A stretch of 33,457 nucleotides of DNA from Eubacterium sp. (lineage in GTDB: Bacteria > Bacillota > Clostridia > Lachnospirales > Lachnospiraceae), in contig JAFUCM010000010.1 in NCBI GenBank assembly GCA_017459675.1, positions 1-33,457 of the forward strand, in the 5' to 3' direction. This document shows, one piece after another, positions 7,908 to 15,944 of the stretch. The position numbers and the translations under genes were made by a program. Positions within the stretch are counted from its first letter, which is position 1, and each line of letters begins with the position of its first letter. The notes under the pieces were generated by a model. That model had not been told where the DNA came from. It did not search any database and saw only the letters and a list, made by a program, of their open reading frames with translations.

Positions 7908-8502
7908 GGTCTTCCTCCTTTGCGCGATCCAGACGGGCTTCCAATCCGGTGATCATCCCGTCTTTCATCAAAGTCTTTACAGTCACTACGCGGTCTTCCG
8001 GATTACCGAAGGCCAGGATATCTGCCAGACACTTGACGTAGTCGAGCATCTGGCAGGCTTCCACAAACCGATCATCTGGATCTTCATCCATAGAAGTCGG
8101 GGCATACTGCACCTTCCAGTCCGTAAGGAGGTGCAGATAATCCCAAAGCACCCGGTGACAATAGCGTTCATCATCGCGAATCGCGTTGATCATCGGGTGC
8201 TTTGGTTTCGCAAGTGCTGCAGCCGTGGGTGGTTTATCCGGATCAATGCCGAAATCCTCCGCGATCTTTTTCGCCGCCTCATAGGGGCTCAGATCAAACA
8301 GCTGGGATACCAGGTCGATCACATCACCGGTTGCCCCGCAGCCGAAGCAGTAATAGAAGTCCTGATTCAGCTTCATGCTCGGATGCCGGTCGTCATGGAA
8401 CGGACAGCAGGTCATGGCATTCCTCCCGACCTTCAGACCGTACCTCTCAGCGGCCTCCCTGACGCTCACACTTGCCTTGACGGTTTCAAACAGGTTACTC
8501 AT
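7879..8502 (-). CDS. CHC2 zinc-finger primase-like protein
   Basis: The N-terminal 60 residues are the DnaG-type CHC2 zinc finger: CPFH at 33-36, PSMKL, then CFGC at 52-55 followed by GATGDVIDL. The rest, about 145 residues, lacks an obvious TOPRIM catalytic core, so it may work as the DNA-binding primase module for the adjacent helicase. AGGAGGAATTTACT precedes the ATG. It is the first gene of the minus-strand replication/mobilization operon and is divergent from the AlbA-type gene across 240 bases. Confidence 0.88.
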   Translation of the reverse strand: MSNLFETVKASVSVREAAERYGLKVGRNAMTCCPFHDDRHPSMKLNQDFYYCFGCGATGDVIDLVSQLFDLSPYEAAKKIAEDFGIDPDKPPTAAALAKPKHPMINAIRDDERYCHRVLWDYLHLLTDWKVQYAPTSMDEDPDDRFVEACQMLDYVKCLADILAFGNPEDRVVTVKTLMKDGMITGLEARLDRAKEEDHAKEESAAG

Positions 8503-8621
8503 AGTAAATTCCTCCTTTGAATTTGATTTGGATGTTTCATCCTGCTTTCTTATACGGAGAAAATCCGGAGGAATCGAAAAATTGGGCGATATTGGGATTG
8601 AAGGTGGTGATCGGGGGAGAA

Positions 8622-8641
8622 AAATTGCAAAAACGCAATTT
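8622..8641 (+). repeat. Small hairpin in the divergent intergenic region
   Basis: AAATTGC (8622-8628) and GCAATTT (8635-8641) form a 7-bp stem around a six-base A-rich loop. Role unknown; it lies on the primase side of the promoter repeats. Confidence 0.45.
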
Positions 8642-8652
8642 CTCTATAAAAC

Positions 8653-8721
8653 AACTTGCTCCTTAACTTACTCTTTGGTACAATCAGAGAGCAAGTTAAG
8701 GAGCAAGTTAAAGAGTAAGTT
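8653..8721 (+). promoter_or_regulatory. Promoter embedded in 17-bp inverted repeats and 12-bp direct repeats
   Basis: TTGCTC (8656-8661) and TACAAT (8679-8684) are 17 bases apart. The 17-bp arms AACTTGCTCCTTAACTT (8653-8669) and AAGTTAAGGAGCAAGTT (8693-8709) are perfect reverse complements flanking the -10 box. Each arm is itself built of 12-bp units (AGCAAGTTAAGG-like), and a third unit continues to about 8721. The -35 box lies inside the left arm, so binding there should repress transcription. The natural candidate is autoregulation by a nearby regulator. Confidence 0.75.
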
Positions 8722-8742
8722 CTTGATACAGGAGGATCGAAA

Positions 8743-10269
8743 ATGGCTTTACCAATCAATGTCATCGACCTTATCCACCAGAGAAAAGTAGAGAGGACGC
8801 GTATCGAATACAAGGCCGATTGGAACCCGGAGCCAATCATTCACACGATCACCGCCTTCGCAAATGACTTCGATAATATGGGCGGAGGTTATATCCTGAT
8901 TGGTGTCGAGGAATTGAACGGCCGTCCGAAACTGCCATTAGAAGGACTTGATCCTGACTCTATTGATGATATTCAGATGGATCTTCTCAATAAGTGTAAT
9001 TTCATAGAACCACGATGCATTCCGGTTATTGAGCCTTACACCGTTGACGGAAAAGAGATTCTGGTTCTTTGGATACCCGGCGGAGAGGATCGTCCTTATA
9101 AATGCCCGGAAAAAATCTACACTAAGAAAGGTGGGGAAAAGAGTCCGAAAGCTTACTATATCCGCAAAGGAGCCCGCACGTTGAAAGCGAATGCCCGAGA
9201 GGAACGCGAACTCATCTCAATGGCAAGGGATGTACCTTTTGATGATCGGATCAATTATCATGCAGACATCACGGATATGAAGCCTGCACTTTTGGCGGAT
9301 TACCTTCACACAGTGGGCAGTGATTTGTATGAAAATGCTTTGAACCGGGCCTTAGAGGATGTAGCTACAGACATGCAGCTTGTCAGAGGACCGTCCGAGT
9401 ACAGGAAGCCGATCAATGTCGGGCTGATGTTCTTTAATGAACACCCGGAGCAGTATTTCTCATTTGCGCAGATAGAGGTGGTGGACAAGCCGGATCCGAC
9501 GGGAATCGGTATGACAGAAAAGATTTTCACCGGACCTTTGGATCGTCAGCTGCGGGATGCTCTTGCGTACATCAGAAATTATATCCTGAAGGAATATGTA
9601 ACCAAAGTTCCGGACAGTGAGCTTGCGATACGCGCTTTTAACTGGCCCTATCAGGCAGTAGAAGAAGCACTCAGCAACGCCGTCTATCATAAATCGTACC
9701 AGATTCATGAACCCATTACGGTAACAATAACACCGGATAAAATGGAGATCCTGAGTCTTCCAGGACCAGACCGTTCAATAACAGATGAACACCTGGAAAA
9801 CCGGGTACTGGTATCAAGGCGGTATCGAAATCGCCGGATTGGGGATTTCCTGAAAGAACTGGAAATTGTAGAAGGCAGAAACACCGGAGTGCCACTTATC
9901 CTCAGCTCCATGAAAAACAACGGCTCAGGTCTTCCATCATTTGAAACAGATGAAGATCGCAGCTATTTTCTGACGGTTCTTCCTGTTCATCCGTATTTTT
10001 TACAAGGGAGTACAATGCCGGAAAATGAAAAGCCTGAGAAATCATCTGTTCGCAGAACCCGTGAAGAGTTGAGAATGATGACCGCAGACCTGCTTAAGGA
10101 ACACGGAAATATGTCTGCCAATGAAATTGCAACTGCGCTCGGATATAAAAAACTCACGAATACCCTCAGAGCAGTTGTAAACGAAATGATTGAATCGGGA
10201 GAGGTATTTTATCTTTATCCCGACAAGCCAAAAAGCAGAAATCAAAAAATCTGCATTGGAAAACAATAA
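8743..10269 (+). CDS. AlbA_2 / GHKL-ATPase putative transcriptional regulator
   Basis: The N-terminal AlbA_2 (Schlafen-like) domain is visible at about 15-130 (RIEYKADW, then GGGYILIGVEE), and an ATPase-like domain of the RecG C-terminal/HATPase_c_4 type at about 300-420 (EEALSNAVYHKSY, GRNTGVPLI). The end (about 440-505) is a winged helix (SANEIATALGY). Such proteins are annotated as putative regulators or helicase-related, and their biochemistry is poorly known. AGGAGG precedes the ATG. The repeat-bound promoter just upstream suggests it, or the XRE protein downstream, controls this operon. 508 aa is normal for the family. Confidence 0.8.
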   Translation: MALPINVIDLIHQRKVERTRIEYKADWNPEPIIHTITAFANDFDNMGGGYILIGVEELNGRPKLPLEGLDPDSIDDIQMDLLNKCNFIEPRCIPVIEPYTVDGKEILVLWIPGGEDRPYKCPEKIYTKKGGEKSPKAYYIRKGARTLKANAREERELISMARDVPFDDRINYHADITDMKPALLADYLHTVGSDLYENALNRALEDVATDMQLVRGPSEYRKPINVGLMFFNEHPEQYFSFAQIEVVDKPDPTGIGMTEKIFTGPLDRQLRDALAYIRNYILKEYVTKVPDSELAIRAFNWPYQAVEEALSNAVYHKSYQIHEPITVTITPDKMEILSLPGPDRSITDEHLENRVLVSRRYRNRRIGDFLKELEIVEGRNTGVPLILSSMKNNGSGLPSFETDEDRSYFLTVLPVHPYFLQGSTMPENEKPEKSSVRRTREELRMMTADLLKEHGNMSANEIATALGYKKLTNTLRAVVNEMIESGEVFYLYPDKPKSRNQKICIGKQ

Positions 10270-10298
10270 ACTCTGATTACAGAAGGAGTGTGACCGAT

Positions 10299-11132
10299 AT
10301 GCCACATGCCTATCTCCCCGGTGATACGCGGCAGCGCATTCAGGATATGATCAAAGATAACGAAATTACACAGGCAGAACTGGCCGGTCGGATCGGTCTT
10401 TCCGAAAGCGCATTCAGCCGTTTCCTTCAGGGAAAGACGGAGATGCTCGGCGACGGATACATTATCCGGATAGCAAAGTACTTCAATGTCTCTACGGACT
10501 TTCTTCTGGGTGAGACGGACATACCGGACCGGAAGAACTATGACATCGAAGAACTTGGGCTTTCCGCTGAATCAGCCCGCCTTCTTTATACAGGGAAGAT
10601 TGATTCCGGCATTCTGAATCTGCTGCTGGAACATCCAAAATTCCCGCAGTTGGTTTCACTGCTTGCGCGGTACCGGGATGATACAATGCGTGCCGGTGTT
10701 TCCGTCATGAATCAGAACCTGTCATTCCTGAGTTCACTGCTTCTCGGGCAGGCCAGGGCATTTCCTGAAGATGCGGATTCTGCAAAACAGGCGGCAAAGG
10801 ATGTGCAGCAACAGAAGGTTCCCGCAGTAAATGTGGATCTTACTGCAATTCAAAATCTTTTCTCGCAGATCGTCCGCGATATCAGGAGCAGTGCCGATTC
10901 CATTTCGGAAAATTCAAAAGCAGTTACTGCTGAGGTGCTGGAGCAGATACGACAGGAATTAACGAAGGGTCAGGATGCTGTCGATCTGAGCAGCCTGACA
11001 TCTGAATATCTCACAAATGCCGTGATGCAGACGATCGCGCGCTCAGGAATTCCGGAGGAATCTCTGCAGGAATTAAGGAGCGCTTTCCAAAAGCTTCTGG
11101 ATGATATGAAGGTACGGGATCATGACGAATGA
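10299..11132 (+). CDS. XRE-family helix-turn-helix regulator
   Basis: The N-terminal HTH (residues about 9-65: TQAELAGRIGLSESAFSRFLQG, then STDFLLG) is typical of Cro/C1-type repressors. About 210 further residues are helical without a recognised domain and may dimerise or sense a signal. The ATG at 10299 is preferred over the GTG at 10290 because AAGGAG ends 10 bases before the former and only 1 base before the latter. It follows the AlbA-type gene and overlaps the sigma gene by 11 bases, so the three likely form one operon. Confidence 0.85.
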   Translation: MPHAYLPGDTRQRIQDMIKDNEITQAELAGRIGLSESAFSRFLQGKTEMLGDGYIIRIAKYFNVSTDFLLGETDIPDRKNYDIEELGLSAESARLLYTGKIDSGILNLLLEHPKFPQLVSLLARYRDDTMRAGVSVMNQNLSFLSSLLLGQARAFPEDADSAKQAAKDVQQQKVPAVNVDLTAIQNLFSQIVRDIRSSADSISENSKAVTAEVLEQIRQELTKGQDAVDLSSLTSEYLTNAVMQTIARSGIPEESLQELRSAFQKLLDDMKVRDHDE

Positions 11133-11745
11133 GCAGCTCTGCCTGCTTGCTCAGGGAGGAAATAACGACGCTCAAAATGAACTGATAGAAAATGTCCTGC
11201 CTTCCCTTCATGCAGCCGCGGGCAAACTCGCTCTCTATTACTCAGGCACGTCTGTAGAATCAGATGACCTGATCCAGATAGCTTCTATCGGATTGCTACG
11301 AGCAATAGAAAAATATGATCCGGAATCCGGAAACCTGTTTCGGACATATGCCTCTTCCGTCTGCCAGAACGCGATGATGGATCACATCCGGAAGCTTCTT
11401 TCTAAGCGGGATGCTATCGGAGAAATCATTAGTCTCGACGACAGCACGGTTCGATCAGAGATTGAGAACACACTCTCCGGATATAGCTTTCTAAGAAATG
11501 AGTTTTCCAAAACGCCGGAACAGATCCTGATCGAAAAGGAACGAATAGAAGAGATTCATTGTGCACTTCAAATGATCCCTGTCAGAGAGTCGGCGTACCT
11601 GCGCTACCGATTCGGATTTGATGACGGTATTTACCATGACCGGGAAGAAACCGCAGCGCATTTTCATCTGAGCACGAACCGTGCAAAAAGCATCGAAGAA
11701 CAGGCCCTGACCAATTTTCGTCTTGAGCTTCCATGGTGGTACTGA
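11122..11745 (+). CDS. Sigma-70 family factor carried by the element
   Basis: A region 2-like segment (SDDLIQIASIGLLRAIEKYDPESGN, then FRTYASSVCQNAMMDHIRK) spans about residues 50-95, with a degenerate region 4 at about 135-205. It is about 207 aa. It does not closely resemble SigA and may switch on genes of the element, but no target promoter was identified. It is translationally coupled to the XRE gene by an 11-base overlap, an arrangement that could pair a sigma factor with a controlling protein. The gene ends just before the oriT region. Confidence 0.82.
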   Translation: MTNEQLCLLAQGGNNDAQNELIENVLPSLHAAAGKLALYYSGTSVESDDLIQIASIGLLRAIEKYDPESGNLFRTYASSVCQNAMMDHIRKLLSKRDAIGEIISLDDSTVRSEIENTLSGYSFLRNEFSKTPEQILIEKERIEEIHCALQMIPVRESAYLRYRFGFDDGIYHDREETAAHFHLSTNRAKSIEEQALTNFRLELPWWY

Positions 11746-12293
11746 GTGGGCCATTTTTCTTTTCTATATCCCTTTGCTCCGGTTCCGATCGGTTCGGATT
11801 CTGCAAGCTTACGTGCATCATCCGAGTTGTTTTTCTGCTCATCGCCGCGCCGCCTGATCGGCGCGACCTTTCGCAGAAAAAGAGCCTGAAACAGACCGCG
11901 CTTTCAAGGGGCGCACTCTGTTTCAGGCTGCCGTCACCATCGCAAAGGTATAACACACTAGACTTTCCGCGGGAAAGTCGTGTGCCAAGTGGACGCTGTC
12001 CGCCTTGGAACCCCTGCCACGAAACCACCGGTTTCTTTGGATTCTTCCTGCCAGAGGACACGCTGCTTCCTCTGAACTCCTTCGCCAACAGGGGTATTTC
12101 AACCCCTATTGGATGACCCCGACCAAGGGGATTGCACCCTCTGGACTCCTGCCCGGTTGCTCGGTATGGCTTCTTACTTTCCCTCACCTTTCATAAAATA
12201 TGCTGCTGCTAGATATTGAAAGCAAATCTTTCAATCTCCGACAGCAGCTTAGTCCAATTCAAAATGATTCGAAAGTCACCTTTGCCTGCGTCA
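11746..12293. other. Structured non-coding region containing oriT
   Basis: About 550 bases without a convincing gene. It holds a string of hairpins: TTTTTCTGC/GCAGAAAAA (11830-11838/11873-11881) enclosing CGCGCCG/CGGCGCG; AGCCTGAAACAGA/TCTGTTTCAGGCT (11883-11929); the oriT stem (11961-11979); CCAAG-GGAC/GTCC-CTTGG (11985-12008); GAAACC/GGTTTC (12021-12035); AGAGGA/TCCTCT (12053-12073); AGGGGT/ACCCCT (12090-12107); and ATTGAAAG/CTTTCAAT (12215-12235) within GCTGCTG/CAGCAGC. Short open frames here have no start signals or family resemblance. Confidence 0.7.
11936..11979 (-). other. oriT of the pMV158/MobV type
   Basis: On the minus strand a perfect 8-bp hairpin GACTTTCC-CGC-GGAAAGTC (11979-11961) is followed directly by TAGTGTG and TTATACC (11960 onwards). 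This is the layout of the pMV158 oriT, where a stem precedes TAGTGTG/TTATAC, and the nick is expected between 11954 and 11953. It agrees with the MobV relaxase, though the relaxase gene is about 5.5 kb away. Identification is from remembered consensus, not alignment. Confidence 0.8.
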
Positions 12294-13064
12294 TTATTTC
12301 GTTATGAGTTCCGCAGCCATTGTGTAAAGCGTATCCTCACTCACATCATCGAATGTGGAAAGAAGATAGTACACGCCATCCTGCTCAAACGATACTGAAC
12401 TAAAGTAATACGTCTCTCGTTCTTCGGATCCCTCGCTGACAAAAAAGTGATCATCATTCTCCATTCTGTCCTTTTCAGCGTCAGTTAATTCGTATCCTTC
12501 CGAAACGACCAAATACTCATCATAGTTATAACGAACAGTGATCCCGGCGATCTCTTTCACAGAGGAAGCTGTCCGGCTCTGGTCTTCTGCATCAACCGAG
12601 CTATGCGTCACAGATAGATCAACCGTCTTTCCAGATGCATTTTCATAAATTCCGGAATAATCATCCCATGAATCCACTGTATTTCCAGATTCATCCTGAG
12701 CACCGGTTTTTACAATATTTCCCCCTTTAAAAGTAAACCCATTGTCAAAGGACTCCGGATAATCCGGGAAGTTCTGATTGGCAGCATTCAGTTCCGAAGC
12801 TGTATGAAAATCAAAATCTGCCCTGGATGACGCTGTTAACGAAACAATTCTGGATGCTGCAAAAACTGTTACTCCCGTAATCATAAAGCATGCTGCCGCA
12901 ACAACCACTGCTCTTCGCATCTTGTTTGTCTTCATGAGTAAACCCTCGCTTTCTTTCATTGTTCCAGCCTGTATCAGGTTTCTGTACAGTCTGTTCTTGT
13001 CCCGGGCGGAAAACTGGATTTTACTCATAGATTCGCAATATTTTTTTTCGAAAATATCGGGCAT
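12294..13064 (-). CDS. Putative membrane-bound anti-sigma factor / surface lipid-side domain protein
   Basis: The cytoplasmic N-terminus of about 48 residues is followed by one transmembrane helix (about 50-70, AVVVAAACFMITGVTVFAA) and an extracytoplasmic domain rich in acidic and aromatic residues. It follows an ECF sigma gene by 4 bases, with GGAGG in the sigma 3' end. The arrangement and topology match sigma/anti-sigma pairs with DUF4367- or DUF4179-like anti-sigma proteins. The signal sensed is unknown. The family name is inferred from topology and neighbourhood. Confidence 0.72.
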   Translation of the reverse strand: MPDIFEKKYCESMSKIQFSARDKNRLYRNLIQAGTMKESEGLLMKTNKMRRAVVVAAACFMITGVTVFAASRIVSLTASSRADFDFHTASELNAANQNFPDYPESFDNGFTFKGGNIVKTGAQDESGNTVDSWDDYSGIYENASGKTVDLSVTHSSVDAEDQSRTASSVKEIAGITVRYNYDEYLVVSEGYELTDAEKDRMENDDHFFVSEGSEERETYYFSSVSFEQDGVYYLLSTFDDVSEDTLYTMAAELITK

Positions 13065-13068
13065 CTGT

Positions 13069-13593
13069 TTATACCTCCTTCATCCGGGATGCAACTTTTC
13101 TTCCCGTCTCAGAATTGCCTTCTTTTTCCATAAGTAACCGCAGTCTTTTTCTTCCTCTTGCCAGATACGCGGAAACGGTATTCTCTGACTTTCCCAACAT
13201 GTCTGCAATTTCCTTGACCATATACCCCTCATAGTAATAAAGATAAATACTCATCCGCCAGTTTTTTGGAAGCGTCATAACAAGCTCCACCAGATCTGAA
13301 TCCGGCTCCTTTGGCGCAGCGATTTCTGCAGCATTATCAATATCAACGGCATGACGCCAGAATGAGGAACGAAGATGATCTTTACATGCATTGATAGTTG
13401 TTCGAATAATCCACGATTTTTCATGCGCCACACTCTCAAACTGATACTCGCCTCCGAGGAGTTTCAGGAAAACCTCCTGGCAGATATCCTCTGCATCCAT
13501 CGTCTGCTTCAGATACGTAAAGCATATTCTCAATATCATATCTGCATAGGTCTGTACCAGCCGATTTGCATTATGGCTGTCCATATATGGCAT
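13069..13593 (-). CDS. ECF-type RNA polymerase sigma factor
   Basis: A 174-aa RpoE-like protein. Region 2 includes AEDICQEVFLKLL (about 34-46) and WIIRTTINACKDHLR (about 61-75). Region 4 includes SIYLYYYEGYMVKEIADMLGKSENTVSAYLARGRKRL (about 115-152). AGGTGG lies 6 bases before the ATG. It is followed by the membrane anti-sigma gene, so it is probably held at the membrane until an envelope signal arrives. It lies inside the mobile element and is separate from the plus-strand sigma gene. Confidence 0.9.
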   Translation of the reverse strand: MPYMDSHNANRLVQTYADMILRICFTYLKQTMDAEDICQEVFLKLLGGEYQFESVAHEKSWIIRTTINACKDHLRSSFWRHAVDIDNAAEIAAPKEPDSDLVELVMTLPKNWRMSIYLYYYEGYMVKEIADMLGKSENTVSAYLARGRKRLRLLMEKEGNSETGRKVASRMKEV

Positions 13594-13698
13594 TCGGTTC
13601 CACCTCTATTGTTGCTTTCTGAAGGCCTTCATTAACAATACGATTCAGCAATGGGAAATCTGACAGTAGATGTCAAAGAAATTGATAAATTGATAAAT

Positions 13699-13740
13699 GA
13701 AAAAATGCCGCTGGCCGATAATCCATATTCGGCAACGGCA
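13699..13740 (-). terminator. Terminator of the ABC-LytTR-DUF3021 operon
   Basis: On the minus strand TGCCGTTGCCGA and TCGGCCAGCGGCA form an interrupted stem (13706-13740) followed by a T6 run. It lies directly after the DUF3021 gene and before the ECF sigma gene. Confidence 0.8.
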
Positions 13741-13749
13741 ATTCCTTCA

Positions 13750-14217
13750 CTATGGTTCATCAATTATTGTTTTGTCAGTGATCTCATCTCCCTGATTTAG
13801 CTCGTTTATTCTTTTCTTTATTGCCCCCGCTTCATGAAGAAAGATAATCAGATTCGCCAGCCAGATCAGAAGGCCGAACAGAATTTCAACCAGGAAGAAT
13901 ATCGTTCCAATACCAAATCCCGTCCCACGCGGGATTCCGCCTGAAATGACATATGCTGCAGCCACAACACCAATGCAAATCACTGCATGAAAGATTATTC
14001 TTGCTGCAAAGGGAAGTCTGTCTTCATCATATATGAGTGATGACAGAAGAATTCCCACTCCGACGCATATTGCCCCGCAGGCGTTTCTTGCGTATTGGTG
14101 AGGCAAAACTGAAAGAGAATTACTCAGGCAGATGTCAATAAAGAGTAATGCGCCCACAAACATTGTGCTTCCGTACAACAGGCCGCCTATGATTTTTTTC
14201 AATATAACCTTTTGCAT
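13750..14217 (-). CDS. DUF3021-type four-helix membrane protein
   Basis: A 155-aa protein with four hydrophobic segments (about 8-29, 43-62, 71-92 and 100-128) and a charged C-terminus. Length, topology and position next to a LytTR gene fit the DUF3021 family, whose members usually sit beside LytTR regulators and are thought to modulate them from the membrane. AAGGAGG precedes the ATG at 14217, and the LytTR stop is about 10 bases upstream. Function is inferred from context. Confidence 0.75.
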   Translation of the reverse strand: MQKVILKKIIGGLLYGSTMFVGALLFIDICLSNSLSVLPHQYARNACGAICVGVGILLSSLIYDEDRLPFAARIIFHAVICIGVVAAAYVISGGIPRGTGFGIGTIFFLVEILFGLLIWLANLIIFLHEAGAIKKRINELNQGDEITDKTIIDEP

Positions 14218-14227
14218 CACAGCCTCC

Positions 14228-14665
14228 TTAAATCCCCAGATATTCCTTCATTTCAGGCAGATATGTTCTGGAAACATACTCCTTAGAACCGTCCTTCATT
14301 CGAAGCAGCAGCATCCCGTTAAATACAGCTTCCACATTCCGGATCTTCCTGAGATTGACAATGATCGACTTCGAAATCCGCATAAAATTCCGCCCAAGCA
14401 TTTTTTCAATTTCATACATACGCTTTTTGCAATAGTAACTGCCTGAATCAGTATGAATCCGACACCACTTTTTCTCCGCATGAATCGAAATGATATCCGC
14501 GTCCTCGATAATCACAAGACGTTCATTTTCATCCGTCCCGGTAATGACTTCGTTTTTATTCTGAATGAATTCCGACAGGCGTGCCACCTCTTCGGTCATA
14601 CCCCTGACATGGATTTCAGCATAATCTTCATCCAGATCAGGTTCTACTAATATCTTTACTCTCAT
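14228..14665 (-). CDS. LytTR-family DNA-binding regulator
   Basis: A stand-alone LytTR protein of 145 aa. The C-terminal LytTR domain (about 45-145) shows IISIHAEKKWCRIHTDSGSY, then FMRISKSIIVNLRKI. There is no receiver domain, as in other LytTR proteins paired with DUF3021. The ATG at 14665 is preferred to the GTG one codon earlier because AGGAG lies 6 bases before it. It is encoded after the ABC genes, and a pair of direct repeats in front of those genes has LytTR-like spacing. Confidence 0.88.
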   Translation of the reverse strand: MRVKILVEPDLDEDYAEIHVRGMTEEVARLSEFIQNKNEVITGTDENERLVIIEDADIISIHAEKKWCRIHTDSGSYYCKKRMYEIEKMLGRNFMRISKSIIVNLRKIRNVEAVFNGMLLLRMKDGSKEYVSRTYLPEMKEYLGI

Positions 14666-14702
14666 CACATGCTCCTGACCGCTGGTGAGTGCGTTATTTC
14701 TG

Positions 14703-15944
14703 TCATCTTACCTGATACCTGTTGTACGCCAAATGGGTGATACACCAGAATATTGCCGTTTCTATTATAGCAAAGATGACAAGAACCGCCGGATACCAAA
14801 ACACATGACTGCCTGCGCTTAAAAAACGCAGATCCACAAGGCTCATCAACATATTGTTGCTGAGTCCCACCCCCGCAGATGGCAACAACGGCAGAACCCA
14901 ACTGGTGTTTCCCAGCCCCGCATATAATATTGTCGGCAAAAACACAAGGACTATTGATATTACAATAGAGGTTGACGGATCTGACGCAATAGCGGATATA
15001 CATGCGGATGCAACGGCAACAGCGAGACAAATAAGCCAACCTGACAGAAACAATACCATCTGAAGCCCGAACAGATCAAGTGCCGGCAGCGAGTACACAG
15101 AATACAGAACCTGTACCGATTCTTTCAGCGAATCCATTCCAAACATTATGTCTGATATGATCAGGTGTGTTACCATTCCCGCTAAGTACATGATGGATAC
15201 CACAGTTACTGTGACCAGAAGTGTGGTTCTGACAAGAACACCCCTTCCAAATTCAGTACAGCGCAATACACTGTCTTCCCCGGATTTATATCGTTCGGAG
15301 AATACCGGAGCAACCAATACCGCACTCAGCAGCGTGAGCAACAGAATTGTAAACTCAATATAATCAAAAGCATCTCGTGTATATCCATGCGAGATGGTGA
15401 ACGGTGTATCCACCTCATCATAGATTGAGAGGGCTTTTTCTATGGTCGCAGAATCTTTAAGAAGATCATCCGAAGACATGGTTTCTGTCAAACGTCTGCG
15501 GCAATCATCGTAAAAGCTATCCAGATCATCCGGTGACAGAGCCATCAGATTAACCGATGAAGTGGATGTACTGTACGCCTGTGTAATCATGCGAAGGTGC
15601 GTCCTTATGGGGCTGATCTGTTCCCAGCGTACATCCAGCGGAAAGCCATCCTTTAAAGGATCCACGCCGTATTCTGTATATAACCGCTGATATGTTTCGA
15701 GTGCGTTCTTCAGGCTTTTGATACTCGCTTCACCGTTTCCCGGCTTATATGCTTCCTCTATGTATCTTATTGCAGCAACTCCGTCTAATTGTGTAATATT
15801 TCCATTCTCATCCGGAACATTCGCCCCGGAAAACTGAGCAGCAAGCAGAGCCAGCAAAGCAGACATAACGATTGCGATTGTAAAAACGATCCGTGTTCTT
15901 GTTGTTTTGAAAATCCTTTTCAGTTCCTGCTTATACAGCCTCAT
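14703..15944 (-). CDS. ABC transporter permease
   Basis: About 413 aa with an N-terminal helix (about 14-35), a large extracytoplasmic region of about 150 residues, and five to six C-terminal hydrophobic segments. This resembles ABC-2-type permeases that export or resist peptides or antibiotics. Start M6 (15944) is preferred over 15959 because GGGGAGG stands six bases before it. It overlaps the ATPase gene by 14 bases. Substrate unknown; the LytTR/DUF3021 companions suggest response to a peptide or cell-envelope stress. Confidence 0.8.
   Translation of the reverse strand: MRLYKQELKRIFKTTRTRIVFTIAIVMSALLALLAAQFSGANVPDENGNITQLDGVAAIRYIEEAYKPGNGEASIKSLKNALETYQRLYTEYGVDPLKDGFPLDVRWEQISPIRTHLRMITQAYSTSTSSVNLMALSPDDLDSFYDDCRRRLTETMSSDDLLKDSATIEKALSIYDEVDTPFTISHGYTRDAFDYIEFTILLLTLLSAVLVAPVFSERYKSGEDSVLRCTEFGRGVLVRTTLLVTVTVVSIMYLAGMVTHLIISDIMFGMDSLKESVQVLYSVYSLPALDLFGLQMVLFLSGWLICLAVAVASACISAIASDPSTSIVISIVLVFLPTILYAGLGNTSWVLPLLPSAGVGLSNNMLMSLVDLRFLSAGSHVFWYPAVLVIFAIIETAIFWCITHLAYNRYQVR

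Noticed and set aside
11582-12187. 201-codon minus-strand frame over the oriT region
   Set aside because: Overlaps the sigma gene and hairpins, lacks a ribosome binding site and has no domain-like sequence.
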